Of a stretch of DNA of 64,000 nt, positions 44,753-55,291 are shown piece by piece. The stretch comes from Gordonia hirsuta DSM 44140 = NBRC 16056. GTDB lineage: Bacteria; Actinomycetota; Actinomycetes; Mycobacteriales; Mycobacteriaceae. How positions within the stretch are numbered: position 1 is the stretch's first letter; each line of letters starts with the position of its first letter. The position numbers and the translations under genes are program-made. The stretch covers positions 62,001-126,000 of the forward strand of contig NZ_BANT01000018.1 of the NCBI RefSeq assembly GCF_000333015.1. The letters run 5' to 3'. The notes under the pieces were generated by a model. The model worked only from the letters and a program-made list of their open reading frames with translations, made no database searches and was not told where the DNA came from.

Positions 44753-46653
44753 CAGCAGCCGGTGGTGACGAACTTGTTGCGGCAGGCGATCTGCCGGTTC
44801 TTCTTGTGCTGCTCGAAGCTCTTGGTGAACAGGGTGCGGCCCGACTTGTCGACGGTGACGAAGTACAGCCAGTCGCCCGGCGCCGGATTCTCCACTGCCT
44901 GCAGCGCCCGCTCGCCTACCGCGCCGATCGGGGTCACCGGAAGACCATCCTTCTGATAGGTGTTCCACTCGGTCTTGCGGGTGTACACCTCTCCCTTGAC
45001 ATCGATGTCGGTCACATCGGCGGTGTAGTTGATGGTCGAATCCATCTCGAGCCGCTGCGACACGTCCAGGCGGTTGAGAATCACCCTGGCCACCTTCGGG
45101 TAGTCCTCTTCGCGGCTGACCTCTCGTTCGACGATGGAGGCCACGACCAGGGTGTCGTACTCCATCAGACCGGAGTTGTTGCCGCTGTGCAGTCCCCACG
45201 CGTCGAAGCGGGCGGCGCTCTTGGTGATCAGCGATCGGAGCATCTGCGTGGCGTCCTGCCGCGGATCGACGTCCTCCCAGGAACCCGAGGCGATCAGCCC
45301 CTCGATGCGGCGGTGGTCGCCGTTGAGGCGTTCGACGGCCGGCCGGGCCCACCGGGGTACGCCGAGGTCGTCGGTACTGCTGTGGGCCGCCGCCTCCATC
45401 AGCTCCTCGACGCTCACCCCGTACTGGTGTCCGCCGGCGTCGAAGTCGGTGACATCGGCGAGCAGTTCGAAGATGCCCAGCGTCGTTTTGCCGTCGGCGC
45501 CCTTCTTAGAGTCCAGTTGCGTGCCCTCAGGGATCACCATCCAGCCGACGCGATGGGCAGCGGCGTCGTCGGAGATCATCTCGACGGCGGCTTTGCCGGA
45601 GATACCGGTGGGCAGTTTGTAGAATCCGCCCGACATCGGCTGGCCGCCTGCAGCGTCGACGAAGGCGCGCTGGCTGCCGACGACGCCCGCCTCGGCCAGG
45701 ATCCGGCCGAATTCGCGCAGGGACGCGTTCTCCGGGATCTGCACAAGCGCCGATGATCCGTCGCCGGTCGCCGAATCGAAGTTCTTCCGCGATTCGAAAG
45801 CCCCGAGCTTCCAGGAGGCCAGCACCGCGGCCAGCGCCAGCACCAGGAGGATCGCCACGACCGCGATCAACGCTTTGCGGCCTCGTTTGCGGACCGGCAT
45901 GCCGCCGTCGACCGCGGGCTGGATCTCGGTGGGCGGCGGCGCTTCGGCCGAACCGCGGATTCCGCGAGAATCGCTCGGAGTGGTCTCGTCGAGGATGTCG
46001 AAGGAGCCCAGCGGCACCGTCGCGCTGTCGGTGTCGTCAGCGGCCGGGGTGTCGGCGATCCGCACCACATCGGTCGGAGTGACATCGGCCGGTGAATGCA
46101 CGACGGTCTCGTCGATGGACGACGAGGATCGGGTATCGGGAACACCGGGGGCCGGTGGCGGGCTCGGGGCCGGCGGCGGGGCAGGTGCCGGCGGTACCGC
46201 AGCTGCCAGCGGAGGTGTCGCGGCCGGTGTTCTGAGCGGCGTCGTCGCGGTGCTCGGAGCGTACGATGCCTGGCGTTCGGCCTGCCGCCGGCTGGTTCGT
46301 GTGGGGCGGGTGGCCGAGCCGGCGGAGGGCTCGCCGGCGGAAGGTTCGGGGACGGACGGGCGGGCGCGTCCGCTCGGTTCGGTGTAGGCGCCGGCCTCGC
46401 GGTAGACCGCGGCCGGTGGCGGCTGATCGCGGTAGCGGACCACCAGGTATTCGCTCTCCACCCGCTCGGGGTGCCGGTATTCGATCCCGGGCACCGAATA
46501 GTCCGGACCCGAGCGCACGATGGGGATGCTGCCGGTGGTGGTCGGATCGGCGGGCTGCCGGCGGCGCCGGTGCCGTGCGCGTGGCTCATCCACCCCGCGG
46601 TCGTCGGCGCCGGGTTCCTCCCCCGGGGTGCCGGGTGTTCGAGACTCACTCAC
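44752..46653 (-). CDS. mltG: endolytic transglycosylase MltG with long cytoplasmic Pro-rich extension
   Basis: Cuts nascent peptidoglycan and sets glycan length. 633 aa, much longer than the E. coli enzyme. Residues 1-260 are hydrophilic, with a proline run ('PPAPAPPPAPSPPPAPGVP'). A single membrane helix lies at about 261-281. The YceG domain follows, with the catalytic Glu509 in 'VVASIVEREVSREEDY' and 'VILNRLDVSQRLEMDSTINY'. GTG 46653 overlaps the end of ruvX by 8 bases. The extension may bind partners of the elongation machinery; that is inference. Confidence 0.93.
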   Translation of the reverse strand: MSESRTPGTPGEEPGADDRGVDEPRARHRRRRQPADPTTTGSIPIVRSGPDYSVPGIEYRHPERVESEYLVVRYRDQPPPAAVYREAGAYTEPSGRARPSVPEPSAGEPSAGSATRPTRTSRRQAERQASYAPSTATTPLRTPAATPPLAAAVPPAPAPPPAPSPPPAPGVPDTRSSSSIDETVVHSPADVTPTDVVRIADTPAADDTDSATVPLGSFDILDETTPSDSRGIRGSAEAPPPTEIQPAVDGGMPVRKRGRKALIAVVAILLVLALAAVLASWKLGAFESRKNFDSATGDGSSALVQIPENASLREFGRILAEAGVVGSQRAFVDAAGGQPMSGGFYKLPTGISGKAAVEMISDDAAAHRVGWMVIPEGTQLDSKKGADGKTTLGIFELLADVTDFDAGGHQYGVSVEELMEAAAHSSTDDLGVPRWARPAVERLNGDHRRIEGLIASGSWEDVDPRQDATQMLRSLITKSAARFDAWGLHSGNNSGLMEYDTLVVASIVEREVSREEDYPKVARVILNRLDVSQRLEMDSTINYTADVTDIDVKGEVYTRKTEWNTYQKDGLPVTPIGAVGERALQAVENPAPGDWLYFVTVDKSGRTLFTKSFEQHKKNRQIACRNKFVTTGC

Positions 46654-47098
46654 CGGTGCCCCCGTTTCGGTTGCGTGTGGAATCCAGCCATCCTTGCAGG
46701 ATAGCGACCGCGGCCGCCTGATCGATGACGGCGCGCGCAGCCTTTCCATTCTTCCCGCTGGCACGCAGGGCACCGGCGGCGGTCACCGTGGTCAAGCGTT
46801 CGTCATAATACACCACCGGTGTCGGCGCGATCGCTCCGGCGACCGCGTCCCCGAACTCACGGGCCGCGGCGACCGCGGCGCCCTCGGTGTTGCGCAGCGT
46901 GCGCGGCAGCCCCACCACCACCTCGACGACCTCGTATTCGGCGGCCAGTTCCGCGACCCGGCGCACGTCACCGGTGTCGCGGGTACGCTGCACGGTCTCG
47001 ACCGGAGTCGCCAGGATCCCATCGGGGTCGCAACTGGCCACACCCACGCGGACGCTCCCGACATCCAGTGCCAGGCGCCGACCGCGGACGAAGGTCAT
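46646..47098 (-). CDS. ruvX: Holliday junction resolvase-like protein RuvX (YqgF)
   Basis: RNase H-fold protein linked to rRNA 5'-end processing and proposed as a resolvase. 150 aa. The first acidic residue lies in '[20 protein letters not shown]'; '[16 protein letters not shown]' and '[13 protein letters not shown]' carry the others; '[14 protein letters not shown]' closes the fold. ATG 47098 shares ATGA with the alaS stop; the open frame extending upstream lies within alaS. alaS-ruvX-mltG-aroE is a conserved actinobacterial order. Confidence 0.94.
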   Translation of the reverse strand: MTFVRGRRLALDVGSVRVGVASCDPDGILATPVETVQRTRDTGDVRRVAELAAEYEVVEVVVGLPRTLRNTEGAAVAAAREFGDAVAGAIAPTPVVYYDERLTTVTAAGALRASGKNGKAARAVIDQAAAVAILQGWLDSTRNRNGGTGE

Positions 47099-49761
47099 CG
47101 GCCGCCGATCACGTCGCGCAGCCGGGTCAGCGCCGCCTCGATGCCGGCGGCATCGCTGCCCGACCCCTGCGCCAGGTCCGGTTTGCCGCCTCCGCGACCG
47201 GAGATCAGCGGGGCCAGCTCGCGCACCAGGTCGCCTGCCTTGCGGCCGGCCTCCCGAGCTGCTTCGGTGGTGGCCACCACGAACGGCACCTTGCCGCCGT
47301 CCGCGGCGAACAGCGCCACGACCGCGTCGCGGTCGGCGACATTGCCGCGCAACTCGGTGGCCAGCGCCCGCAGCCCGTTGGCATCGACACCATCGCCCAC
47401 CCGGCCGGCAACCACCAGCGTGCCGTTCACGGTCTGCGCATCGTCGATCAGACCGGAGACGGCGGCCCGGGCCTGCTCGGCCCGCACCGACTCGAGCGCC
47501 TTCTCGGCCTCTTTGAGTTTGGTGACCAGCTGCTCGACCCGCTCGGGCACCTGCTCGGAGGGCACCTTCAACGACGACGACAGGCCGGCCATCAGTGCCC
47601 GCTCCTTGGACAGGTAGCGCAGCGAGTCCATGCCCACGTAGGCCTCGACGCGACGGATGCCCGAGCCGACCGAGCCTTCGCCGATCACGGTGACCGGGCC
47701 GATCTGAGCGGAGGTCCCGACGTGGGTGCCGCCGCACAGTTCCATCGAGAACGGGCCGCCGATCTCCACCACGCGGACCTGATCGCCGTAGTTCTCGCCG
47801 AACAGGGCCAGCGCGCCCATCTGCTTGGCCTTGGCCAGGTCGGTCTCGAAGGTGTTGACGGCGTAGTTGGCCTCGACGGCCTCGTTGCTGATGCGCTCGA
47901 TTTCGGCGCGCTGCAGTTCATTGAGCGGCGTCGAGGAGTGGAAATCGAAACGCAGGTAGCCCGGGCGGTTCAGGGATCCGGCCTGAGTGGCGGTGGGGCC
48001 CAGAACCTCACGCAGCGCCGCGTGCACCAGATGCGTGCCCGAGTGTCCCTGGGTCGCACCGTGGCGCCAGGCCGCGTCGACGGCGGCCAGGACCTCGTCA
48101 CCCTCGGTGATCTCGCCCTCGTCGACGACGACCCGGTGCAGCCAGATCTGCTTGTTGAGCTTCTGGACGTCCTTGACCGTCAGCCGGGCACCCGACGAGG
48201 TGGTGATGGTGCCGGTGTCGGCCATCTGACCGCCCGACTCGGCGTAGAGCGGGGTCCGGTCGAGGATCACTTCCAGCTCGGTGCCCGGCCCGGCGGTGAC
48301 CAGACGCTCCCCGCCCGAGACCATCCCCAGCACGCGGGCCTGGGAGACCAGCTCGTCGAAACCGGTGAACTCGGTGGCGCCGCGATCGAGGAAGTCCCGG
48401 TACACCGACAGATCCGCATGACCGGATTTGCGGGCGGTCGCATCGGCTTTGGCGCGACGGCGCTGCTGCGCCATCAGCTCGGAGAATCCGTCGCGGTCGA
48501 CCTCCAGGCCGGCTTCGGCCGCCATCTCCAGCGTCAGGTCGATCGGGAAACCGTAGGTGTCGTGCAGGGTGAAGGCCGCATCGCCGCTGATCCGGGTGCG
48601 TCCGGCCTGCCGGGTGGTGGCCGCGGCGTCCCCGAACAGTTTGGATCCGGCCGCCAGGGTCTTGGCGAAAGCCGTCTCCTCGGCCACCGCGACGGTGACG
48701 ATGTGGTCGCGCTGGTCGGCCAGTTCCGGATACGACGGGCTCATCAGATCGATCACGGCTTCGGCGATGGCCCGCATCGACGGCTGGTCATCGCCGAGCA
48801 GCCGCATCGAGCGCACGACGCGGCGCAGCAGACGGCGCAGCACGTAGCCGCGGCCGTCGTTACCGGGGATGACGCCGTCACCGATGAGCATCACCGAGGT
48901 GCGCGCATGATCGGCGATCACCCGGAACCGCACATCGTCCCGTGCATCGCCGGTGCCGTAGCCGCGTCCGGTCAGCTCGGAGGCCAGATCGATGATCGGC
49001 TTCATCAGGTCGGTCTCGTAGACGTTGTCCACGCCCTGCAGCAGGGCGGCGACCCGTTCGATGCCCAGTCCGGTGTCGATGTTCTTCGTCGGCAGCGGGC
49101 CGAGGATCGGGTAATCGTCCTTGGCCCCGCCCTCACCCCGGATGTTCTGCATGAACACCAGGTTCCAGATCTCGATGTAGCGGTCCTCGTCGACCTCCGG
49201 GCCGCCCTCGGCGCCGTAGGCCGGACCGCGATCGTAGAAGATCTCCGAGCACGGGCCGCACGGACCGGGCACACCCATCGACCAGTAGTTGTCGGCCATT
49301 CCGCGTCGCTGGATCCGTTCGGCCGGGACCCCGATCTCTTCGCGCCAGATCGCTTCTGCCTCGTCGTCGTCGAGATAGACCGTCGGCCACAGCTTCTCCG
49401 GATCGATGCCGTAACCGCCTTCGGACACCGGATTGGTCAGCAGCGTCCACGCCAGGGTGATGGCCTCGCGCTTGAAGTAGTCGCCGAAGCTGAAGTTGCC
49501 CGCCATCTGGAAGAAGGTGTTGTGGCGGGTGGTGATTCCCACTTCTTCGATATCGAGGGTCCGCACGCACTTCTGCACGCTGGTCGCCCGGTCGAAGGGC
49601 GGGGTCTGATCACCCAGGAAGTACGGCTTGAAGGGCACCATGCCGGCGTTGACGAACAGCAGGTTCGGATCATCCAGGATCAGTGAGGCGCTGGGCACCT
49701 CGGTATGGCCTGCCCGGATGAAGTGATCCAGAAAACGCTTCCGGATTTCATGCGTCTGCAC
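47095..49761 (-). CDS. alaS: alanyl-tRNA synthetase
   Basis: Class II synthetase with editing, 888 aa. The N-terminal catalytic core begins '[20 protein letters not shown]', with '[18 protein letters not shown]' and '[15 protein letters not shown]'. The editing domain has '[16 protein letters not shown]' and the zinc site '[16 protein letters not shown]'. The C-Ala domain has '[15 protein letters not shown]'. The start is GTG 49761. No T-box leader fits in the 48 bases to rarA. Confidence 0.97.
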   Translation of the reverse strand: MQTHEIRKRFLDHFIRAGHTEVPSASLILDDPNLLFVNAGMVPFKPYFLGDQTPPFDRATSVQKCVRTLDIEEVGITTRHNTFFQMAGNFSFGDYFKREAITLAWTLLTNPVSEGGYGIDPEKLWPTVYLDDDEAEAIWREEIGVPAERIQRRGMADNYWSMGVPGPCGPCSEIFYDRGPAYGAEGGPEVDEDRYIEIWNLVFMQNIRGEGGAKDDYPILGPLPTKNIDTGLGIERVAALLQGVDNVYETDLMKPIIDLASELTGRGYGTGDARDDVRFRVIADHARTSVMLIGDGVIPGNDGRGYVLRRLLRRVVRSMRLLGDDQPSMRAIAEAVIDLMSPSYPELADQRDHIVTVAVAEETAFAKTLAAGSKLFGDAAATTRQAGRTRISGDAAFTLHDTYGFPIDLTLEMAAEAGLEVDRDGFSELMAQQRRRAKADATARKSGHADLSVYRDFLDRGATEFTGFDELVSQARVLGMVSGGERLVTAGPGTELEVILDRTPLYAESGGQMADTGTITTSSGARLTVKDVQKLNKQIWLHRVVVDEGEITEGDEVLAAVDAAWRHGATQGHSGTHLVHAALREVLGPTATQAGSLNRPGYLRFDFHSSTPLNELQRAEIERISNEAVEANYAVNTFETDLAKAKQMGALALFGENYGDQVRVVEIGGPFSMELCGGTHVGTSAQIGPVTVIGEGSVGSGIRRVEAYVGMDSLRYLSKERALMAGLSSSLKVPSEQVPERVEQLVTKLKEAEKALESVRAEQARAAVSGLIDDAQTVNGTLVVAGRVGDGVDANGLRALATELRGNVADRDAVVALFAADGGKVPFVVATTEAAREAGRKAGDLVRELAPLISGRGGGKPDLAQGSGSDAAGIEAALTRLRDVIGGR

Positions 49762-49809
49762 GGGGGTCGGTGTCCTTACTTCGAGAGTGACGGGAGTCAG
49801 CCCGTCAGT

Positions 49810-51249
49810 CTACCGGCGTGGCGACCGACCTGAGTCGTCACGTCCGGCGCGGCCGCGCACGATCTGGCGCAACCGCCACAAGCGGGGCCGCAGTTCCCGC
49901 TCGAAGCCGTGATCGGTGGGTTCGTAGTAGTCGCGGCCGACCAGCGGATCGGGGGCGTATTGCTGTGTCAGAACGCCGCCGGGATCGTCATGCGGGTACC
50001 GGTAGCCGACGGCGTTGCCCAGATCTTTGGCGCCCTGATAGTGGCCGTCGCGCAGATGTGCGGGCACCGTTCCGATACGTCCGGCTCGCACATCCTCCAT
50101 GGCCGCACCCAGCGCCGCGATCACCCCCGGCGACTTGGGTGCCGTCGCCAGATGGATGGTGGCCTGGGCCAGTGCCAGCCGGCCTTCGGGCATGCCGACC
50201 AACTGCACCACCTGTGCGGCGGCGACCGCGGTCTGCAACGCGGTCGGATCGGCCATCCCGATGTCTTCACTGGCGTGGATCATCAGCCGGCGGGCGATGA
50301 ACCGCGGGTCCTCCCCCGCCGCGATCATCCGCGCCAGGTAGTGCAGGGCCGCATCCACATCCGAACCGCGAATCGATTTGATGAAGGCACTGGTGACGTC
50401 GTAGTGCTGGTCACCGTCGCGGTCGTAGCGCACGGCCGCCTCGTCCACCGCGCTCTCCACATCGGCGACCGCGATCTGCGGCACCGCACCGTCGCCGGTA
50501 TCCCGCAGCACACCGTCGGCGGTGGCCTCCAGTGCGGTCAGCGCCCGGCGCGCATCGCCGCCGGCGATGGCGGTGAGGTGATCGAGGGCCTCGGCCGACA
50601 GGGTCACCTGCCCGGCCAGGCCGCGCTCGTCCTCCACCGCCCGCACCAGCACGGTGGCGATGTCCTCGTCGGTCAGGGGGCGCAACTGCAGGACCAGCGA
50701 TCGCGAGAGCAGCGGCGCGACCACCGAAAACGACGGATTCTCCGTGGTCGCGGCCACCAGCAGCACGATCCGGTTCTCCACCGCGTCCAGCAGGGCATCC
50801 TGCTGGGTCTTGGAGAAGCGGTGCACCTCGTCGATGAACAGGACCGTCTGCTGGCCCTGGGCGAGGCGACGGCGAGCCAGGTCGATGACCGCCCGTACCT
50901 CTTTGACCCCCGCAGACAACGCCGACAGCGCCTCGAACCGGCCGCCGGTGGCGCGGCTGATCAGCGAGGCCATGGTCGTCTTACCGGTGCCCGGCGGGCC
51001 GTAGAGCAACACCGAGGAGGCTCCCGAGCCTTCGATCAGCCGCCGCAGCGGAGTCCGCTCGCCGAGAAGATGTCCCTGCCCGACGATCTCTTCCAGGGAT
51101 TCGGGCCGCATCCGGACCGCCAGCGGCCTCCGGGGGCTACCGGGATGAGCACCGCCCCCGGCGCCCGCCGCAGGCGCGGCAGCAGTGACGGCTGGATCGG
51201 CCGGATCGGCGAATAGCCCGGGTTCGGCGTCATCGAGCGGGCCCGTCAT
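49810..51249 (-). CDS. rarA: replication-associated recombination protein A (RarA/MgsA)
   Basis: AAA+ ATPase acting at stalled replication forks. 479 aa from ATG 51249, in ATGA overlap with the phosphotransferase gene. Residues 1-45 are an Ala/Gly/Pro-rich tail not seen in E. coli RarA. The core has '[17 protein letters not shown]', '[18 protein letters not shown]' and '[20 protein letters not shown]'. The C-terminal tetramer domain contains '[20 protein letters not shown]' and '[10 protein letters not shown]'. Confidence 0.94.
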   Translation of the reverse strand: MTGPLDDAEPGLFADPADPAVTAAAPAAGAGGGAHPGSPRRPLAVRMRPESLEEIVGQGHLLGERTPLRRLIEGSGASSVLLYGPPGTGKTTMASLISRATGGRFEALSALSAGVKEVRAVIDLARRRLAQGQQTVLFIDEVHRFSKTQQDALLDAVENRIVLLVAATTENPSFSVVAPLLSRSLVLQLRPLTDEDIATVLVRAVEDERGLAGQVTLSAEALDHLTAIAGGDARRALTALEATADGVLRDTGDGAVPQIAVADVESAVDEAAVRYDRDGDQHYDVTSAFIKSIRGSDVDAALHYLARMIAAGEDPRFIARRLMIHASEDIGMADPTALQTAVAAAQVVQLVGMPEGRLALAQATIHLATAPKSPGVIAALGAAMEDVRAGRIGTVPAHLRDGHYQGAKDLGNAVGYRYPHDDPGGVLTQQYAPDPLVGRDYYEPTDHGFERELRPRLWRLRQIVRGRAGRDDSGRSPRR

Positions 51250-52361
51250 TCGAACCAGAACAGGTGCAGGGCGCGGCCAAGTTCGTCGGCGGCCGCCGCC
51301 AGCTCGTCGTCCCCGGCGCGGCGGGCGGCGTCGGCCAGATCGGCCCACCGGGTCAGCACCACGCGGGCATCCCCGGTGTGCAGAGCCCAGTCACGTCCGC
51401 CGGAGCCGCCGGCGACCATCCAGTACGTGCTCAGCCAGACCCACAGGGTCCGGGCGGTCAGCAGCCGCTGGGTCAGGTCGCCGCCGCGTTCGACGACCGG
51501 CCACAGCGGGCGAACCTCCGAACGCCAGGCGTCGACCAGGGCCTTCTCCAGCTCCGCCCGCCGCGGCACAGCGGTCTCCGCCAGCAGCGCCGGGAAGGTG
51601 ACCAGGGCGTAAGCCACGTCCAGGGTCGCGTCGCGGAAGGCACCGAACTCGTAATCCATGAACTGCACGCCGTCGTCGGTGAGCAGAATGTTCTCCGGCC
51701 CCACATCCGACGGGGAGAAGGCCCGCAACTCCCCTCCGGTGAACAGATCGCAGCCGGCCGCCAGTTCGGCAGCCAGCCGAGGCGAGAGCCCGATTCCGAG
51801 CCGGTCGGTCAGTGCAGAGGCCGCGTCCCGGGCCGCCTCGGCCTGGCGGGCGACCTCATCGTGACTGCGGTCGCCGGCGGTGTGGTGCAACAGGATGGTG
51901 AAGTCCTCTTCACCGCCGACGGTGGCCGCATGCATCCGGCCCAGGGCCTGCCCCCACGCGCTGACGCCCCGGGTCGCGGCTTCGGTGTCTTCGCCGAGCA
52001 ACTCGGTCATGCTCCGGCCGCTGCCCAGGTCGGTCAGGATCAGCAACCGGCTCTCGGGGTCGGCGGCCAGCAACTGTGGTCCGGGCCGCGAGCTGGTGGG
52101 CAGGGCGGTGGCGTAACGGTAGGCGGCGACCTCCCGCAGGAACGGTGCCGCAGGCGCATCGTCGTCGATCATCTTGATGACCACCGTGCGGCCGATGGCC
52201 AGCGGGTTCTCCACCAGCCGGACCCGCAGGACGGTGCTGCGCCCGGTGCCGCCGAGGTCCTCGGGGTCGCCGAGCGAGACCGCCGCACCGGCACGGCGGG
52301 TCAGTAGGGCCTCGGCGACGTCCAGCACCTCGATCAATTGCTCCTGGGCGGTGAGGGTCAT
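51246..52361 (-). CDS. APH-fold phosphotransferase of unknown substrate
   Basis: 371 aa kinase-like protein. The catalytic loop is '[17 protein letters not shown]', with Asp and Asn of the HGDxxxxN motif kept but Pro-Ser in place of His-Gly. The metal-binding segment is '[20 protein letters not shown]'. The N-terminal lobe has '[12 protein letters not shown]', the ATP-binding lysine. It is probably an active small-molecule kinase of the 'SPSD' subgroup; the substrate is not readable. It is coupled to rarA by ATGA and starts 14 bases after aspS, linking it to translation and repair genes. Confidence 0.8.
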   Translation of the reverse strand: MTLTAQEQLIEVLDVAEALLTRRAGAAVSLGDPEDLGGTGRSTVLRVRLVENPLAIGRTVVIKMIDDDAPAAPFLREVAAYRYATALPTSSRPGPQLLAADPESRLLILTDLGSGRSMTELLGEDTEAATRGVSAWGQALGRMHAATVGGEEDFTILLHHTAGDRSHDEVARQAEAARDAASALTDRLGIGLSPRLAAELAAGCDLFTGGELRAFSPSDVGPENILLTDDGVQFMDYEFGAFRDATLDVAYALVTFPALLAETAVPRRAELEKALVDAWRSEVRPLWPVVERGGDLTQRLLTARTLWVWLSTYWMVAGGSGGRDWALHTGDARVVLTRWADLADAARRAGDDELAAAADELGRALHLFWFE

Positions 52362-52375
52362 CTAGTCGGTGGCCT

Positions 52376-54199
52376 CTAAGCCCCGCCTGCCGACGGGGCA
52401 GAATCGGACGCGCCGGGCCCGGACGGAGCAGGCGCATCGGCCTTCGGGGTCGCGTCGATCCCCGACTCTTTGCGCTGCTGGGCGGTGATCGGTGCCGGTG
52501 CCGCGGTCAGCGGATCGATGCCGCCACCGGACTTGGGGAAGGCGATCACTTCGCGGATCGACGGCTCACCGGCCAGCAGGGAGACGATGCGGTCCCAACC
52601 GAAGGCGATACCGCCGTGCGGGGGCGCCCCGAAGGCGAAGGCATCCAGGAGGAACCCGAACTTGTCCTGTGCCTCCTCCGGCGGAATCCCCATGATCGCG
52701 AAGACGCGTTCCTGGATATCGCGGCGGTGGATGCGGATCGAACCGCCGCCGATCTCGTTGCCGTTGCAGACGATGTCGTAGGCGTAGGCCAGTGCCTCGC
52801 CTGGATTGTCTTCCAGCACCGCCAGCGACTCGGGTTTGGGCGAGGTGAAGGCGTGGTGCACCGCGGTCCAGGCACCGGCGCCCACGGCGACGTCACCCGA
52901 AGCGGTGGCCTCGTCAGCCGGCTCGAACAGCGGAGCGTCGACGATCCAGGTGAACGCCCAGTCGCCGTCGTTGATCAGCCCCTGCTTCTCGGCGATCTCT
53001 CCGCGCGCGGCACCCAGCAGCGCCCGCGAGGCCTTGACCGGTCCGGCGGCGAAGAAGATGCAGTCGCCCGGCTGCGCGCCGACCTGGGCGGCGAGCCCGT
53101 CGCGTTCGGATTCCGAGAGGTTCTTGGCGACCGGGCCGCCCAGGGTGCCGTCCTCCTGCACCAGCACATAGGCCAGCCCCTTGGCACCGCGCTGGCGGGC
53201 CCACTCCTGCCAGGCATCGAGCTGCCGCCGTGGCTGCGATGCGCCGCCGGGCATCACCACGGCGCCGACGTAGGGTGCCTGGAAGACCCGGAACGGGGTG
53301 TCGGCGAAGTAGTCGGTGCATTCGACCAGCTCCAGCCCGAAGCGCAGATCCGGCTTGTCGGTGCCGAAGCGCCGCATCGCATCGGCATACGTCATCCGCG
53401 GGATCGGGGTCGGCAGTTCGTAGCCGATGAGCTCCCACAGTGCCGCCAGGATCTGTTCGGCCAGGGCGATCACATCGTCCTCGTCGACGAAGCTCATCTC
53501 GACGTCGAGCTGGGTGAACTCGGGCTGGCGGTCGGCCCGGAAGTCCTCGTCCCGGTAGCAGCGGGCGATCTGGTAGTAGCGCTCCATACCCGAGACCATC
53601 AGCAACTGCTTGAACAGCTGCGGGCTCTGCGGCAGCGCATAGAAGGTGCCCGGCTGCAGCCGCGCTGGCACCAGGAAGTCGCGGGCGCCCTCGGGGGTCG
53701 AGCGGGTCAGCGTCGGGGTCTCGATCTCCAGGAAGTCGTTGGCAGCGAGCACCGAGCGGGCGGCGGCGTTGGCCGCCGAGCGCAACCGCAGCGCGCGGGC
53801 GGGGGCTTCACGGCGCAGATCCAGGTAGCGGTAGCGCAGGCGGGCCTCCTCACCGGGATGCTCGTCGAGCTGGAACGGCAGCGGCGCCGACTCGTTGAGC
53901 ACCGTCAGTTCGCGGGCGTTGATCTCGATGTCACCCGAGGCCAGGGCCGCGTTCTCGCTTCCGGCCGGCCGGACCTCGACCTGCCCGGTCACCTGCACCA
54001 CGTATTCGGCGCGCAGCCGGTGCGCCGCTTCGGCCACCTGCTCGTCCCGGAAGACCACCTGGACCAGACCGGAGCTGTCGCGCAGATCGATGAAGACCAC
54101 ACCTCCGTGATCACGACGGCGGGCGACCCAGCCGGCAACGGTGACGGTCTGGTTGGCGTTCTCCGCGCGGAGTTCACCGGCGAGATGGGTGCGAAGCAC
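52376..54199 (-). CDS. aspS: aspartyl-tRNA synthetase (probably non-discriminating)
   Basis: Class IIb synthetase, 607 aa from GTG 54199 with AAAGGA 5 bases upstream; the open frame runs on to 54235. The N-terminal anticodon OB domain has '[19 protein letters not shown]'; the core has '[14 protein letters not shown]', '[16 protein letters not shown]', the insertion domain and '[17 protein letters not shown]', '[18 protein letters not shown]'. The last 40 residues are an Ala/Pro/Ser tail. Actinobacterial AspRS often charges tRNA-Asn too, corrected by GatCAB; that is inferred, as no AsnRS is visible here. Confidence 0.95.
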   Translation of the reverse strand: MLRTHLAGELRAENANQTVTVAGWVARRRDHGGVVFIDLRDSSGLVQVVFRDEQVAEAAHRLRAEYVVQVTGQVEVRPAGSENAALASGDIEINARELTVLNESAPLPFQLDEHPGEEARLRYRYLDLRREAPARALRLRSAANAAARSVLAANDFLEIETPTLTRSTPEGARDFLVPARLQPGTFYALPQSPQLFKQLLMVSGMERYYQIARCYRDEDFRADRQPEFTQLDVEMSFVDEDDVIALAEQILAALWELIGYELPTPIPRMTYADAMRRFGTDKPDLRFGLELVECTDYFADTPFRVFQAPYVGAVVMPGGASQPRRQLDAWQEWARQRGAKGLAYVLVQEDGTLGGPVAKNLSESERDGLAAQVGAQPGDCIFFAAGPVKASRALLGAARGEIAEKQGLINDGDWAFTWIVDAPLFEPADEATASGDVAVGAGAWTAVHHAFTSPKPESLAVLEDNPGEALAYAYDIVCNGNEIGGGSIRIHRRDIQERVFAIMGIPPEEAQDKFGFLLDAFAFGAPPHGGIAFGWDRIVSLLAGEPSIREVIAFPKSGGGIDPLTAAPAPITAQQRKESGIDATPKADAPAPSGPGASDSAPSAGGA

Positions 54200-54373
54200 T
54201 GAGTTCCTTTCAGCGTTGCCGGACACGGCAGACATGGTCGACGTCCGATTCTAGGCGGCGTCGCCCCGCGAGGGCATCTCGCATCCCCTCCCGCGCCTGC
54301 GGACGCGACTCCGGTCGCGCAGTTACCCCCGCCGACCAGCGTCGCATCCCCGGGAGAAACGGCGTGGCTGTGT

Positions 54374-54379
54374 CATTAT
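54374..54379 (+). promoter_or_regulatory. candidate -10 for leaderless ypfJ-like gene
   Basis: CATTAT lies 6 bases before the GTG at 54386, with no Shine-Dalgarno between. Transcription would begin at the start codon, giving a leaderless mRNA. The match to TATAAT is 4 of 6. Confidence 0.4.
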
Positions 54380-54385
54380 TGAGCC

Positions 54386-55270
54386 GTGACTTTTCAGGGT
54401 AGTGGTCGTATCGAATCCGGCCGGGTGAGCGCCGGCGGTTCGGGAGGCTCCGGCGGCGGATTCGGCGGCGGCCGCATCGCACTCGGCGGCGGGATCGGTC
54501 TGATCGTGACGATCGTGGCGCTGCTCTTCGGTATCGACATGGGCAGTCTGACCGGCGGTGGACCCACCTCCAGCCTGGGCCAGGACGTCGGCACCACCAG
54601 TAACAACGCCGAGCTGCAGCAGCACATCGACGAGTGCACATACGAAAAGGCCAACGACGGCGATTCGGTGTGCATCATCACCGCGACCGCCCAGAGTCTG
54701 GACACGATCTGGCCCAAACTGATCAACGGCTACACCGAGCCGAACACCGTGATCTTCTCGGGCAACATCAACACCGGCTGCGGTGCGGCCTCCTCGGCGA
54801 TGGGCCCGTTCTACTGCCCTGCCGACCAGACGGCCTACTTCGACCCGAGTTTCTTCCAGGACCTCAAGCGGATGGGCGGCTCGGACGGCTCCCTGGCGCA
54901 GATGTACGTGGTGGCCCACGAGTACGGCCATCACGTCGAGAACCTGCTCGGTGTTCTGGCCAAGGGCCAGCGGATGGGCAACGACGGCTCGGTCCGCATC
55001 GAGCTGCAGGCCGACTGCCTGGCCGGGGTGTGGGCCTACCACGCCCAGGAGGGCACCGGCTCGGGCTATCTGCAGCCGATCACCGAGGAGCAGATCGCCA
55101 CGGTGATCCAGACCGCGCGCGCCATCGGCGACGACACCATCCAGGGTGCGCGCTCGAATCCGGAGAGTTGGACGCACGGATCGGCCCAGCAGCGGGTCCG
55201 TTGGTTCCAGATCGGTTATTCCAGCGGCTCGGTCCGCAAATGCGACACCTTCGCCACCAACGACCTGTAG
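54386..55270 (+). CDS. neutral zinc metallopeptidase, YpfJ family
   Basis: 294 aa, membrane-anchored. A Gly/Ser-rich N-terminus (1-30) leads into one hydrophobic helix (about 31-50). The external domain carries the zinc motif 'VVAHEYGHHVENLLG' (His178-Glu-Tyr-Gly-His182), with the third ligand probably Glu in 'RIELQADCLAGVW'. Six cysteines (including 'DECTYEK', 'SVCIIT', 'NTGCG', 'FYCPAD') suggest disulfides outside the cell. It corresponds to Rv2575 of M. tuberculosis and to E. coli YpfJ; the substrate is unknown. It ends 21 bases before the convergent hisS stop. Confidence 0.9.
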   Translation: MTFQGSGRIESGRVSAGGSGGSGGGFGGGRIALGGGIGLIVTIVALLFGIDMGSLTGGGPTSSLGQDVGTTSNNAELQQHIDECTYEKANDGDSVCIITATAQSLDTIWPKLINGYTEPNTVIFSGNINTGCGAASSAMGPFYCPADQTAYFDPSFFQDLKRMGGSDGSLAQMYVVAHEYGHHVENLLGVLAKGQRMGNDGSVRIELQADCLAGVWAYHAQEGTGSGYLQPITEEQIATVIQTARAIGDDTIQGARSNPESWTHGSAQQRVRWFQIGYSSGSVRKCDTFATNDL

Positions 55271-55291
55271 CCGGTTCCTGGCCGGTTCGGG

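Noticed and set aside
46819-49686. Plus-strand open frame of 955 codons
   Set aside because: Antisense to alaS and ruvX; no ribosome site and no recognisable motif.
49762-49809. Possible T-box leader for alaS
   Set aside because: 48 bases are too few and no T-box sequence is present.
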